Source: DATBSK01 sp964501785 | GTDB taxonomy: Bacteria > Actinomycetota > Acidimicrobiia > IMCC26256 > PALSA-555 | Direction of reading: 5' to 3' | Assembly (NCBI GenBank): GCA_964501785.1 | Contig: CAZCUD010000003.1 | Location: 62,001 to 126,000, forward strand | DNA length: 64,000 nt | Notes under the pieces: model-generated | Seen by the model: only the letters and a program-made list of their open reading frames with translations | The model's database searches: none | Told to the model about the DNA's origin: nothing | Shown: piece by piece, positions 7,511-15,966 of the stretch | How the letters are laid out: the number at the start of each line of letters is the position of its first letter | Position numbering within the stretch: the stretch's first letter is position 1 | Translations under genes and position numbers: made by a program

Positions 7511-9151
7511 TCAGACCCGGGTCAGCGCGTCCTGTGCGTGCTGGGTCTTGCAGAGCGAGCGCTGGAGCTTGCCCGACGAGGTCTTCGGCAGGCTGCCCGC
7601 CTGCACGAACACGACCTCGAGCGGAGGGATCCCGACGGCGTCCACCACCTTGGTGACGACCTCGTCGTGGAGCGCGCCCAGGTCGTCGGACCGGGTCTCG
7701 GCCACGACGACGATGCCCTCCTTGCCCCGACGGCCCGGCGTGCCGAACGCGATCACGTTGCCCGTCCGCACGTCCTCGGCCTGGGCCGCGGCCCGCTCCA
7801 CTTCCTCGGGGAACACGTTGCGGCCGCCGACGATGATCACGTCCTTGATGCGACCGCACACGACCACCTCGTCGTCGACGAGGTAGCCCAGGTCGCCGGT
7901 GCGCAGCCAGCCGTCGTGGAACGTGGCCGCGTTGAGCTCGGCGCGGCCGTAGTAGCCGGGCGTGACGGAGCTGCCCCGCAGCTCGAGCTCGCCGACCTCG
8001 CGCGGGCCCCGCACCTCACCGGTGTCGGGGTCGCACACGCGCAGCTCGAGGCCGCGCAGCGTGCGCCCGAGCAGAGGCAGTCGCCGGGCCTCGGCGTGCG
8101 CGTTCGCCGGGGCCGCGAAGCGCTCGTGCTCGAGGGTCGCCCGGTCGACGGTGTCGATCGCCATGCCGGTGCCCGGCTCGGGGAACGAGATCGCGAGCGT
8201 GGCCTCGGCCATGCCGTAGACGCAGAAGGCCGACTTGCTGTCGAGCCCGTGGCGGGCGCCCGCATCGAGGAACGCCTCGACCGCACCCGGGTCGATCGGC
8301 TCGGCGCCGTTCAGCGCGAGGTGCCACGCCGACAGGTCGAGGCCGTCGAGTCGTCGCAGCGCGCGCGCGGCGAGCGCGTAGGCGAAGTTGGGTCCGCCGG
8401 TGACGGTCGCGTGCATGTCGGACATCCATCGCATCCAGTCGCCGGGCGCGGCGAGGAAGTCCTGCGGTGGCGCGAGCCCGAGCTCGAAGCCCGTGAGCAT
8501 CGGCGTCATCAGGAGGCCGATCAGGCCCATGTCGTGGTACAGCGGCAACCACGACACGCCGACGTCGTCGGCGCCGAGCGCGGCGCCCTCGACGATCGCG
8601 TCGATGTTCTCGACCAGGCAGCGGTGGGGAAGGGTGACGCCCTTCGGGTCGTCGGTCGAACCGCTGGTGAACTGCACGATCGCGAGGCGGTCCTCGTCGT
8701 CGGGCGGTCGCTCCCAGCGCGCCGCGTCACCGCGCAGCTCGTCGAGCCGCACGACCGGCGGGTCGCCGGGCTCGATGGCGAGGAACGGCTCGAGCTCCGC
8801 GTCGACGATGACGAGCGACGCCTGCGCGTTCTCGATGCGCCGGCGGGTCTGGTGCGCGAACTCCTCGATCGAGCCGAGCCGCATCGGCAGCGGCAGGCAC
8901 ACGAGCGTGCCGCCGGCGAGCCAGACGGCCTGGATCGCGGTGACGAGCGGACGCGAGGTCGGCCCGAGCAACGCCACGTGCACGCCGGGGCACACGTCGC
9001 GGGCCTGGAGCGCGGCGGCCATGGCCCGGGCGTCCTCGTGCAGGCGACCCCAGGGGACACGCTCACGACCCGCCTCTCCGGCCGAGCCGAGGAACGTGAT
9101 GCCGAGCGGCGAGTCGGCGGCGTTCTCGATGCGCGTCACGACGGATCTCAT
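7511..9151 (-). CDS. fatty acyl-AMP ligase / acyl-CoA synthetase
   Basis: 546 residues from ATG 9151; the open frame continues upstream to 10027 but only as antisense of other genes. ANL-superfamily motifs: P-loop FTSGSTDDPKGV, WLPLYHDMGLIGLL (typical of FAAL-type ligases), LNGAEPIDP, VYGMAEATLAIS, DGWLRTGDLGY, the hinge GRIKDVIIVGGRNVFPEEVE, and the catalytic-lysine region SLPKTSSGKLQRS. It activates fatty acids as acyl-AMP. Whether transfer is to CoA or to a carrier protein cannot be decided by eye, and no polyketide synthase is in the window. A small receiver-like gene lies just upstream. Confidence 0.88.
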   Translation of the reverse strand: MRSVVTRIENAADSPLGITFLGSAGEAGRERVPWGRLHEDARAMAAALQARDVCPGVHVALLGPTSRPLVTAIQAVWLAGGTLVCLPLPMRLGSIEEFAHQTRRRIENAQASLVIVDAELEPFLAIEPGDPPVVRLDELRGDAARWERPPDDEDRLAIVQFTSGSTDDPKGVTLPHRCLVENIDAIVEGAALGADDVGVSWLPLYHDMGLIGLLMTPMLTGFELGLAPPQDFLAAPGDWMRWMSDMHATVTGGPNFAYALAARALRRLDGLDLSAWHLALNGAEPIDPGAVEAFLDAGARHGLDSKSAFCVYGMAEATLAISFPEPGTGMAIDTVDRATLEHERFAAPANAHAEARRLPLLGRTLRGLELRVCDPDTGEVRGPREVGELELRGSSVTPGYYGRAELNAATFHDGWLRTGDLGYLVDDEVVVCGRIKDVIIVGGRNVFPEEVERAAAQAEDVRTGNVIAFGTPGRRGKEGIVVVAETRSDDLGALHDEVVTKVVDAVGIPPLEVVFVQAGSLPKTSSGKLQRSLCKTQHAQDALTRV

Positions 9152-9215
9152 CGGGTCTTGGACCTGGTGCGGGCGCGGGGCGTTACTCGGATCGTGACCG
9201 TCGCGCGAAGACCTA

Positions 9216-9249
9216 CCTACTGGTCGGTCGGGCCTACTGGCCGGTCGGG
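9216..9249. repeat. 17-bp tandem duplication at a gene 3' end
   Basis: CCTACTGGTCGGTCGGG at 9216-9232 is followed directly by CCTACTGGCCGGTCGGG at 9233-9249, one mismatch in 17. The right copy holds the stop codon (TAG, 9236-9234 on the minus strand) and last codons of the small receiver-like gene, so the gene end is duplicated downstream. Confidence 0.85.
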
Positions 9250-9545
9250 TCGGCCGCGCCTCGGGGATCGAGGGCGGCGGCCACGTCGGCGAAGAACGCC
9301 GACCGGGCCAGCACCCGGTCGGCTCCGGCGGCGCGCGCGGCGCGCAGCACCGCCGTGTCGTCGTGGCGGCCGAACGCCACGACGTGCGCGTCGGGCGCCA
9401 CCCGGCGCACGTCACCGACGAGCGGGGCGTACCGGCCGAGGTCGACGACCACCACCGCAGCGCCGGCGACGCCCTCGGCGTCTCGCGCGACCACGGCGTC
9501 GGGGGCCACCGCCGTGATGCGGCTGCGATCCATGAGGTCGCCCAC
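9234..9545 (-). CDS. small response-regulator-receiver-like protein, unknown function
   Basis: About 103 residues from GTG 9545; ATG at 9533 is an alternative, and the frame is open further upstream (reading ARIDSSPRVAALVGD) but without a good start. The pattern resembles a degenerate CheY-like fold: VVVVDLGRYAPLVGDVRRV in place of the phosphorylation strand, HVVAFGRHDDTAVLRAARAA, and AGADRVLARSAFFADVAAAL like the usual GAxxxLxKP segment. It has no DNA-binding output domain. It is 82 bp upstream of the acyl ligase on the same strand and may be cotranscribed. Being short and in GC-rich DNA, it needs homology support. Confidence 0.5.
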   Translation of the reverse strand: MGDLMDRSRITAVAPDAVVARDAEGVAGAAVVVVDLGRYAPLVGDVRRVAPDAHVVAFGRHDDTAVLRAARAAGADRVLARSAFFADVAAALDPRGAADPTGQ

Positions 9546-9646
9546 GAGGGCGGCGACACGCGGCGAGGAGTCGATGCGAGCCAGCGTACCGACGCGCCAC
9601 CCGCGGACGGTTCGAGGCCGGTACGGTGCAGGCCGTGGGACAGCCC

Positions 9647-10528
9647 ATGAGCGACCGCCGCCGACAGCAGCGGGCTGCGCTGATCGTCGGGGGCGCCGCG
9701 GTCGGCGGCCTGGCGATCATCGGGCTCGCGATCGCGCTGGCCTCCGGTGGCGACGACTCGAGCAGCATCGACACGAGCCGCACCACCACCTCGAGCTCGT
9801 CCACCTCGTCGACCTCGTCGACGTCGACGAGCACCACCACGACGCTGGTCACGCTGCCCCCGACGTTCCCGCCGAGCACGCCGCCGCCGACCTTCGTGTT
9901 CCCGACGACGCTGCCGCCGCCGACCGAGCCGCCGACCCAGCCGACGAACCCCCCGACGCAGCCGACCACGACGCCGACGACGAAGCCGCCCAGCACCACG
10001 ACGACGACGCAGCCGACACCAGCCCAACAGCTCGAGACCGCGATCGACACCGCGCTCAACGGGGGCACGCCGCCGGGGCCGGGCGAGGGCCGCGTCACCA
10101 ACGTCGTCGTCCCCTCCGACCCCGACGACCAGACGAAGAACGTCCAGGTCACGTGGAAGCTCGACGCGTCGCTCAGCGGTGAGCAGCTCGCGATCGCGGC
10201 ACGGCAGGACGCGTTCACCGTCCTCCAGACCGTGCAGGCCGCGGCGCTGCCCGGACAGCAGAACGTGGTCGTGCGGGGGACCTACCCGGACGAGGACGGC
10301 GATCAGACGATCGTCGTGCGGCTCAAGCTCACCCGCGCCGACCTCGATGCGATCGACTTCGCGACCAGGGATCCGCTGACGATCTTCGACTACCCGGAGT
10401 GCCCGCCGCCGACCCCGACGACCACGCCTCCCGGGACGTCGTGCGTGACCATCGACGATCCGCCGATCGAGCCGGTCTCGACGTCGACGTCGTCGACGAC
10501 GACGACCACGACCGACCCCGAGGTCTGA
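9647..10528 (+). CDS. membrane-anchored Thr/Pro-rich protein, unknown function
   Basis: 293 residues from ATG 9647. A short basic cytoplasmic start (MSDRRRQQR) precedes one membrane segment (AALIVGGAAVGGLAIIGLAI), then about 110 residues of Ser/Thr then Thr/Pro repeats that form an extended wall-spanning linker. A folded domain of about 130 residues follows (QQLETAIDTALNGG, TNVVVPSDPDDQTKNVQVTW, GEQLAIAARQDAFTVLQTVQ, QTIVVRLKLTRADLDAI), then another Thr-rich tail. The domain is not recognised; it may be extracytoplasmic. Its stop is only 7 bp from the convergent FrhB-like gene. Confidence 0.75.
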   Translation: MSDRRRQQRAALIVGGAAVGGLAIIGLAIALASGGDDSSSIDTSRTTTSSSSTSSTSSTSTSTTTTLVTLPPTFPPSTPPPTFVFPTTLPPPTEPPTQPTNPPTQPTTTPTTKPPSTTTTTQPTPAQQLETAIDTALNGGTPPGPGEGRVTNVVVPSDPDDQTKNVQVTWKLDASLSGEQLAIAARQDAFTVLQTVQAAALPGQQNVVVRGTYPDEDGDQTIVVRLKLTRADLDAIDFATRDPLTIFDYPECPPPTPTTTPPGTSCVTIDDPPIEPVSTSTSSTTTTTTDPEV

Positions 10529-10535
10529 TCGACGG

Positions 10536-11654
10536 TCAGGCGCCGACGAGGCGGGGGGTCTCGACGGCGAACTCGGGCCAGCGCTTGCGGCTCTTGGCCG
10601 AGAGCTTGTGCAGCAGCTCGATCGCGCCCGGGTCCTCGTCGCCCGGGCGCACCTCGATCCAACCGTCGCGCTGGAGGCCCTCCATCAGCTCGCGCCCGAT
10701 GTCGGTGCGCACGAGCGTCAGCGTCCAGTCGTCGAACGCGCCGATGCCGCCGGTCGAGATGTCGGCGTGCTCGGCCGCGAAGTCGGGGCACATCTTGCAG
10801 CCCTCGCGCGTCCACGCGTGGCACTCCTTGAGCGGTACCTCGTGGTAGTCGCCGTTGTGCATCCAGATCTGGAGCCGGCCCTTGATGTTCATCTTCTTGA
10901 TGTCGGCGCGCGCGAGCCCGTACTTGGCGAGGAGGAGCTCGTCGAAGATCGCGTCGTCGAACGTCTTCGAGCACAGCAACCCGATGTTGAGGCTGATGCG
11001 GCGACCGACCTTGCCGACCTTGCGCTGCTTCATGATCGCCGGTGACGACGACTGACAGCTCATGCCCACGAGGGCGATGCGCTCGGCACCGCCCTCCACC
11101 GCCTCGGCGTAGGCCAGCGGGTTCGCGGAGTAGGTGTAGCGGCTTCCCGCGGAGGCGATGATGTCCTCCTTCGTGCGCGCGACTCCCGGCACCGCCTTCC
11201 ACGTCGAGCCGTCGCCCTCGAGGTAGGAGACGAGGGCGGCGTCGATCACGTCGTTCTCGAGCGCGTAGAGCAGGAGCGCCGAGACGAGTCCGCCGTCCTG
11301 TCCGACCTCGTGGAGCACGGGGTCGGTCGCACGCGCGAGCACGATGTCCTTCGTGACGCCCGACACCTCGCCGGGCTCACGCACGCGACCGAAGAGGAAC
11401 TCGTCGGCCTCGGTCTCCCAGGTGCGAAAGCGCGGGCACGCGCGCGTGCACGTCGTGCACCCCTTCTGGCCGTGGCTGCAGTCGCCGGGCGAGAAGCCCT
11501 CTTCGGTCTGGAACGGCTTGTAGACGCCCTCGTCGTCGCGGTACCCGAGCACGTCGTGGGGGCAGACGACGACGCAGCCCGCGCAGCCCGTGCAGAGGCC
11601 GGTCTGCACGACCTCGTCGTACAGGTGCTTCCACTGGAACTTCTCTGGTGGCAT
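10536..11654 (-). CDS. FrhB/FdhB-family F420-linked oxidoreductase with ferredoxin domain
   Basis: 372 residues from ATG 11654. The N-terminus carries a 4Fe-4S motif (CTGCAGCVVVCPHDVLGY), then a second cysteine cluster CSHGQKGCTTCTRACP. FrhB-type N and C domains follow (VGQDGGLVSALLLYALEN, GSRYTYSANPLAYAEAV, ALVGMSCQSSSPAIM, GLLCSKTFDD, MNIKGRLQIWMHNGDYHEVP, CKMCPDFAAEHADISTGGIG). The family moves electrons between F420, Fe-S clusters and flavin in hydrogenases, formate dehydrogenases and reductases. No hydrogenase or dehydrogenase partner is adjacent, so the reductant and substrate are unknown. Confidence 0.88.
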   Translation of the reverse strand: MPPEKFQWKHLYDEVVQTGLCTGCAGCVVVCPHDVLGYRDDEGVYKPFQTEEGFSPGDCSHGQKGCTTCTRACPRFRTWETEADEFLFGRVREPGEVSGVTKDIVLARATDPVLHEVGQDGGLVSALLLYALENDVIDAALVSYLEGDGSTWKAVPGVARTKEDIIASAGSRYTYSANPLAYAEAVEGGAERIALVGMSCQSSSPAIMKQRKVGKVGRRISLNIGLLCSKTFDDAIFDELLLAKYGLARADIKKMNIKGRLQIWMHNGDYHEVPLKECHAWTREGCKMCPDFAAEHADISTGGIGAFDDWTLTLVRTDIGRELMEGLQRDGWIEVRPGDEDPGAIELLHKLSAKSRKRWPEFAVETPRLVGA

Positions 11655-11733
11655 CGCAGCCGAGTCTGACACGCCTCGTCGGCGCGGCGCCCTCTCGACG
11701 CGCCGAGGCGGGCCGACACTTAGGCTCCCCTTC

Positions 11734-12465
11734 GTGCAGGAGCGCACGGTCCCCGTGGGTGCGGGCACCCCCGCCGGCGCGCGCTGGCGCGACAACCGGC
11801 GGCTCGAGGTCGCGCTCTTCGTGCTGTTCGCCGTGGCGGTCGTCGCCGCGCTGGTGCGTGCCGTCGCCCTGGGCAACCGGATCCTCGTGCTCGACGATCC
11901 CAGGTCGACCGACTTCTTCGACCGGGCGAGCGATGCCGACTCGTTCGTGACGGTGACCGACGTGCTGCTCGGGCTGATCGTGCTCGCGATCGTCCCGTGC
12001 TTCATCGTGTGGTGCTTCCGGGCCGCCAAGAACCAGGAGGCGCTCGCGCGTCGACCGGAGCGCCTCGGCCCGGGATGGGCGATCGGGGGCTGGTTCATCC
12101 CGCTCGCCAACCTCGTCATCCCGGTGCTCGTGATCCAGGACCTGTGGCGAGGCTCGGACGCGCGCATCGAGCGCGGTGATCCGAGATGGCGGATCGCCGA
12201 ACGCTCGTGGCTCGTCGGGTGGTGGTGGGGGCTGCTCGTCGTCTCGTTGCTCGCGTTCGCCGGCGCGCCCATCGATCGCCGCGAGCTCGACCTCGCGGAG
12301 GCCAGGGGTGCCAACCTGCTCGCGCTGGTCGCGATGCTGTGCGTCGCGTCGTCAGCGGTGCTCGCCATCCTCGTGGTGCGCCGCCTCGACGAACGTCAGC
12401 TCGCGACCCGCGAGGCACACGTCACCGCCGAGCCCGCGCTGCGCTTCGACGCCCTGGCCCGCTGA
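11734..12465 (+). CDS. DUF4328 membrane protein
   Basis: 243 residues from GTG 11734. Four to five hydrophobic segments; the DUF4328 core is WCFRAAKNQEALARRPERLG, WAIGGWFIPLANLVIPVLVI, QDLWRGSDA and SWLVGWWWGLLVV. Family function is unknown. It resembles the protein at 36798-37550, which shares the order of FRA-KN, GWG/WAIGGW-IP-ANLVIPVL and QDLWRGSDA, so the two are paralogs. It is divergent from the FrhB-like gene (79-bp gap) and convergent with the Mrp operon end. Confidence 0.85.
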   Translation: MQERTVPVGAGTPAGARWRDNRRLEVALFVLFAVAVVAALVRAVALGNRILVLDDPRSTDFFDRASDADSFVTVTDVLLGLIVLAIVPCFIVWCFRAAKNQEALARRPERLGPGWAIGGWFIPLANLVIPVLVIQDLWRGSDARIERGDPRWRIAERSWLVGWWWGLLVVSLLAFAGAPIDRRELDLAEARGANLLALVAMLCVASSAVLAILVVRRLDERQLATREAHVTAEPALRFDALAR

Positions 12466-12482
12466 TCGTCCTCAGGCCGAGC

Positions 12483-12881
12483 TCAACCGCCGCCAGCGTC
12501 GTCGCCGCGTCCGTCGCCGGGCGTTCGCTCGCCCCTCGCACGGCGGTCCTCGGCGAGTGCCTCGGCCAGCTCGTCGACCGACGTGCCCGGGCTCATCAGC
12601 TTGCCGGTGCGATAGGCAGCGCGGCCGACCATGTGCGCACCCACCGGCGCCGTGACGAACTGCAGCGCGGCGATGAGCATGAGCGTCGCCGAGATCCGTA
12701 CCTCGGCGACGGCGATCGCGGCTCCCGTCATCGTGAGGACGATGCCGAGCGTCGCCGGCTTGGTCGCCGCGTGCATGCGCGCGAACACGTCGTCGAACCG
12801 GTGGAGGCCGATCGCGCCGAGCAGGATCAGCGCGGAGCCGATGAGCAGCAGGCAGGCACCGACGATCTCGTGCGGGCTCAC
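12483..12881 (-). CDS. mrpG: Mrp Na+/H+ antiporter subunit G
   Basis: 132 residues from GTG 12881, which overlaps the mrpF stop by 4 nt. MrpG hallmarks: an N-terminal helix with GSALILLGAIGLHRFDDVFARMHAATKPATLG, followed by two more hydrophobic segments with SATLMLIAALQFVTAPVGAH and a charged C-terminal tail. It is a small membrane subunit of the multisubunit cation/proton antiporter and is last in the operon. Confidence 0.93.
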   Translation of the reverse strand: MSPHEIVGACLLLIGSALILLGAIGLHRFDDVFARMHAATKPATLGIVLTMTGAAIAVAEVRISATLMLIAALQFVTAPVGAHMVGRAAYRTGKLMSPGTSVDELAEALAEDRRARGERTPGDGRGDDAGGG

Positions 12882-13141
12882 GCGCCCTTCCTCTCGATGA
12901 AGCGGGCGACGGTCACCGTGCCGATGAAGCCGAGCAGCGCGGCGACGAGCGCGAGGTCGACGTAGATCGGCGAGTCGGTCCGGGTCGTCAGGACGGCCAC
13001 CGACGCGACCAGCACGACGAGGATCGAGTCGAGCCCCACGATGCGGTCGGCGATGGAGCCGTCGGTGCGCACGACGCGTGCGACGCAGAGCAACGCCGAG
13101 ACCGCGAGGATCCCGAAGCAGATCGCAGTGATGATGCTCAC
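12878..13141 (-). CDS. mrpF: Mrp Na+/H+ antiporter subunit F
   Basis: 87 residues from GTG 13141. Three hydrophobic segments, with the conserved GSIADRIVGLDSILVVLVAS between helices one and two, containing the Arg-x4-Asp pair diagnostic of MrpF. Coupled to mrpE upstream and mrpG downstream by 4-nt stop/start overlaps. The long upstream frame extension lies in other genes. Confidence 0.93.
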   Translation of the reverse strand: MSIITAICFGILAVSALLCVARVVRTDGSIADRIVGLDSILVVLVASVAVLTTRTDSPIYVDLALVAALLGFIGTVTVARFIERKGA

Positions 13142-13667
13142 GATGCGTCCTCCCGACGATCGGATCCACTCTCGAGCGCGAGGGCCGCGATGCTCCGGTC
13201 GCTCCCGAAGGCGCGGATCACGAGCGCCTCGAGCTCCCGGATCTCCGCGCGCACCTGCTCGACGTCGCGGAGGTGCAGCACGTGGACGAACAGCCGCGCG
13301 CCCGGTCGATCGACCTCGATGGTCAAGGTGCCGGGCGTGAGGGAGATGGCGTTGGCGACGACCGCGGTCACCAGGTCGGACGCACCCCTCACGGGGATCT
13401 CGACGATCCCTTCGTTGATGCGGTTGCGCGGCGTGATGACCTCCCAGGCGACGACCGCGCTGGCTGCGACCAGCTGCCACGCGAACACGACGAGGAACCG
13501 CACCACGGCGACCGGACGCACGACGAAGCGCAGCGGGCGTTCGGGCGGGAACAGGAGCACCAGCGCGGTGCCGGCCAGCGCGCCCGCGAGCGCGGTGCCG
13601 GGCGCCAGGTCTCCCCAGAGCGCGACCCAGACGACGGTCAGCCAGGCGACGAGCACGACGCGCGTCA

Positions 13668-13668
<1 letters not shown>
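13138..13668 (-). CDS. mrpE: Mrp Na+/H+ antiporter subunit E
   Basis: 176 residues from ATG 13668, whose A is the last base of the mrpD stop (1-nt overlap). Two N-terminal hydrophobic segments then a soluble C-terminal domain. The MrpE signature VVANAISLTPGTLTIEVD and LFVHVLHLRDVEQVRAEIRELE is clear. The tail continues to the 4-nt overlap with mrpF. Confidence 0.93.
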
Positions 13669-15151
<1,483 letters not shown>

Positions 15152-15155
<4 letters not shown>

Positions 15156-15517
15156 TCCGGTCGCTCCTTGCGCCCGAGCTTCGCGATCCGGCGGTCCTCG
15201 ACGTCGTCCTCGGGCTCGTCGTCGCCCGTGAGGCGCCAGCTGCGGTACACGAGCGCGGCGAGGAACGCGGTGACCGCGAAGCTGATCACGATCGCGGTGA
15301 GGATGAGCGCCTGCGAGAGCGGATCGGCGACCGCTCCGTCGTCGCCCCCGATGATGGGGGGCAGGCCGGCGCGGCCGCCGGCGGCGAGGATCACCAGGTT
15401 GGCGCCGTGGCCGAGCAGCGCGAAGCCGATCACGATGCGCGTGAGCGAACGCTGGAGGATCAGGTACGTGCCGCAGGAGAACAGCACGCCGATCGCGATC
15501 GCGAGGACGACGATCAC
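15152..15517 (-). CDS. mrpC: Mrp Na+/H+ antiporter subunit C
   Basis: 121 residues from GTG 15517. NuoK-like: three hydrophobic segments with CGTYLILQRSLTRIVIGFAL, GHGANLVIL and DPLSQALILTAIVISFAVTA, the last being diagnostic of MrpC/MnhC. A charged tail (DDEPEDDVEDRRIAKLGRKE) follows. It overlaps mrpB and mrpD by 4 nt each. Confidence 0.95.
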
Positions 15518-15966
15518 GAGCCCGGGTCCTCGTTGAGCCGGTGCACGATCGTGAGGACGACGCCGAGGACGACCAGGTAGACGCCGATGTCGAACGCGAG
15601 TGCAGACACGACCTTGACGTCGCCGAAGACGGGGAGGTCGACCTTCACGCTCCCGGCTTCGAAGAACGTGTCGCCCGTGAGCAGCGGCACCATCGCGGTC
15701 GCCGTCGCCACGAGGAGGCCGATGGCGATGATCGAGGTCGGCTTCACCGGGAGCCCTCGGAACGGGCGCAGCGATCCCGAGACCGACATCCCGGCCCCGG
15801 CTGCGACGTCGCGGAGGATGAACGCCGCGCCGGCGACCAGGCCGCCCGCGAACCCACCGCCGGGCAGGTTGTGCCCGGAGAACAGCAGGAACAGCGAGAA
15901 CAAGAGGATGGTGTGGAAGACCATCCGGACGCCGACGTCCAGCACGACGCTGCGACGCGCGTTCAC
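15514..15966 (-). CDS. mrpB: Mrp Na+/H+ antiporter subunit B
   Basis: 150 residues from GTG 15966. The MrpB domain is visible: VFHTILLFSLFLLFSGHNLPGGGFAGGLVAGAAFILR, then KPTSIIAIGLLVATATAMVP and a final helix DIGVYLVVLGVVLTIVHRL. Four hydrophobic segments. Part of the membrane antiporter complex; 4-nt overlaps on both sides. Confidence 0.94.
   Translation of the reverse strand: MNARRSVVLDVGVRMVFHTILLFSLFLLFSGHNLPGGGFAGGLVAGAAFILRDVAAGAGMSVSGSLRPFRGLPVKPTSIIAIGLLVATATAMVPLLTGDTFFEAGSVKVDLPVFGDVKVVSALAFDIGVYLVVLGVVLTIVHRLNEDPGS

Noticed and set aside
9152..10027. Upstream extension of the acyl ligase frame
   Set aside because: It covers two other genes in another frame and reads as Arg/Gly-rich shadow.
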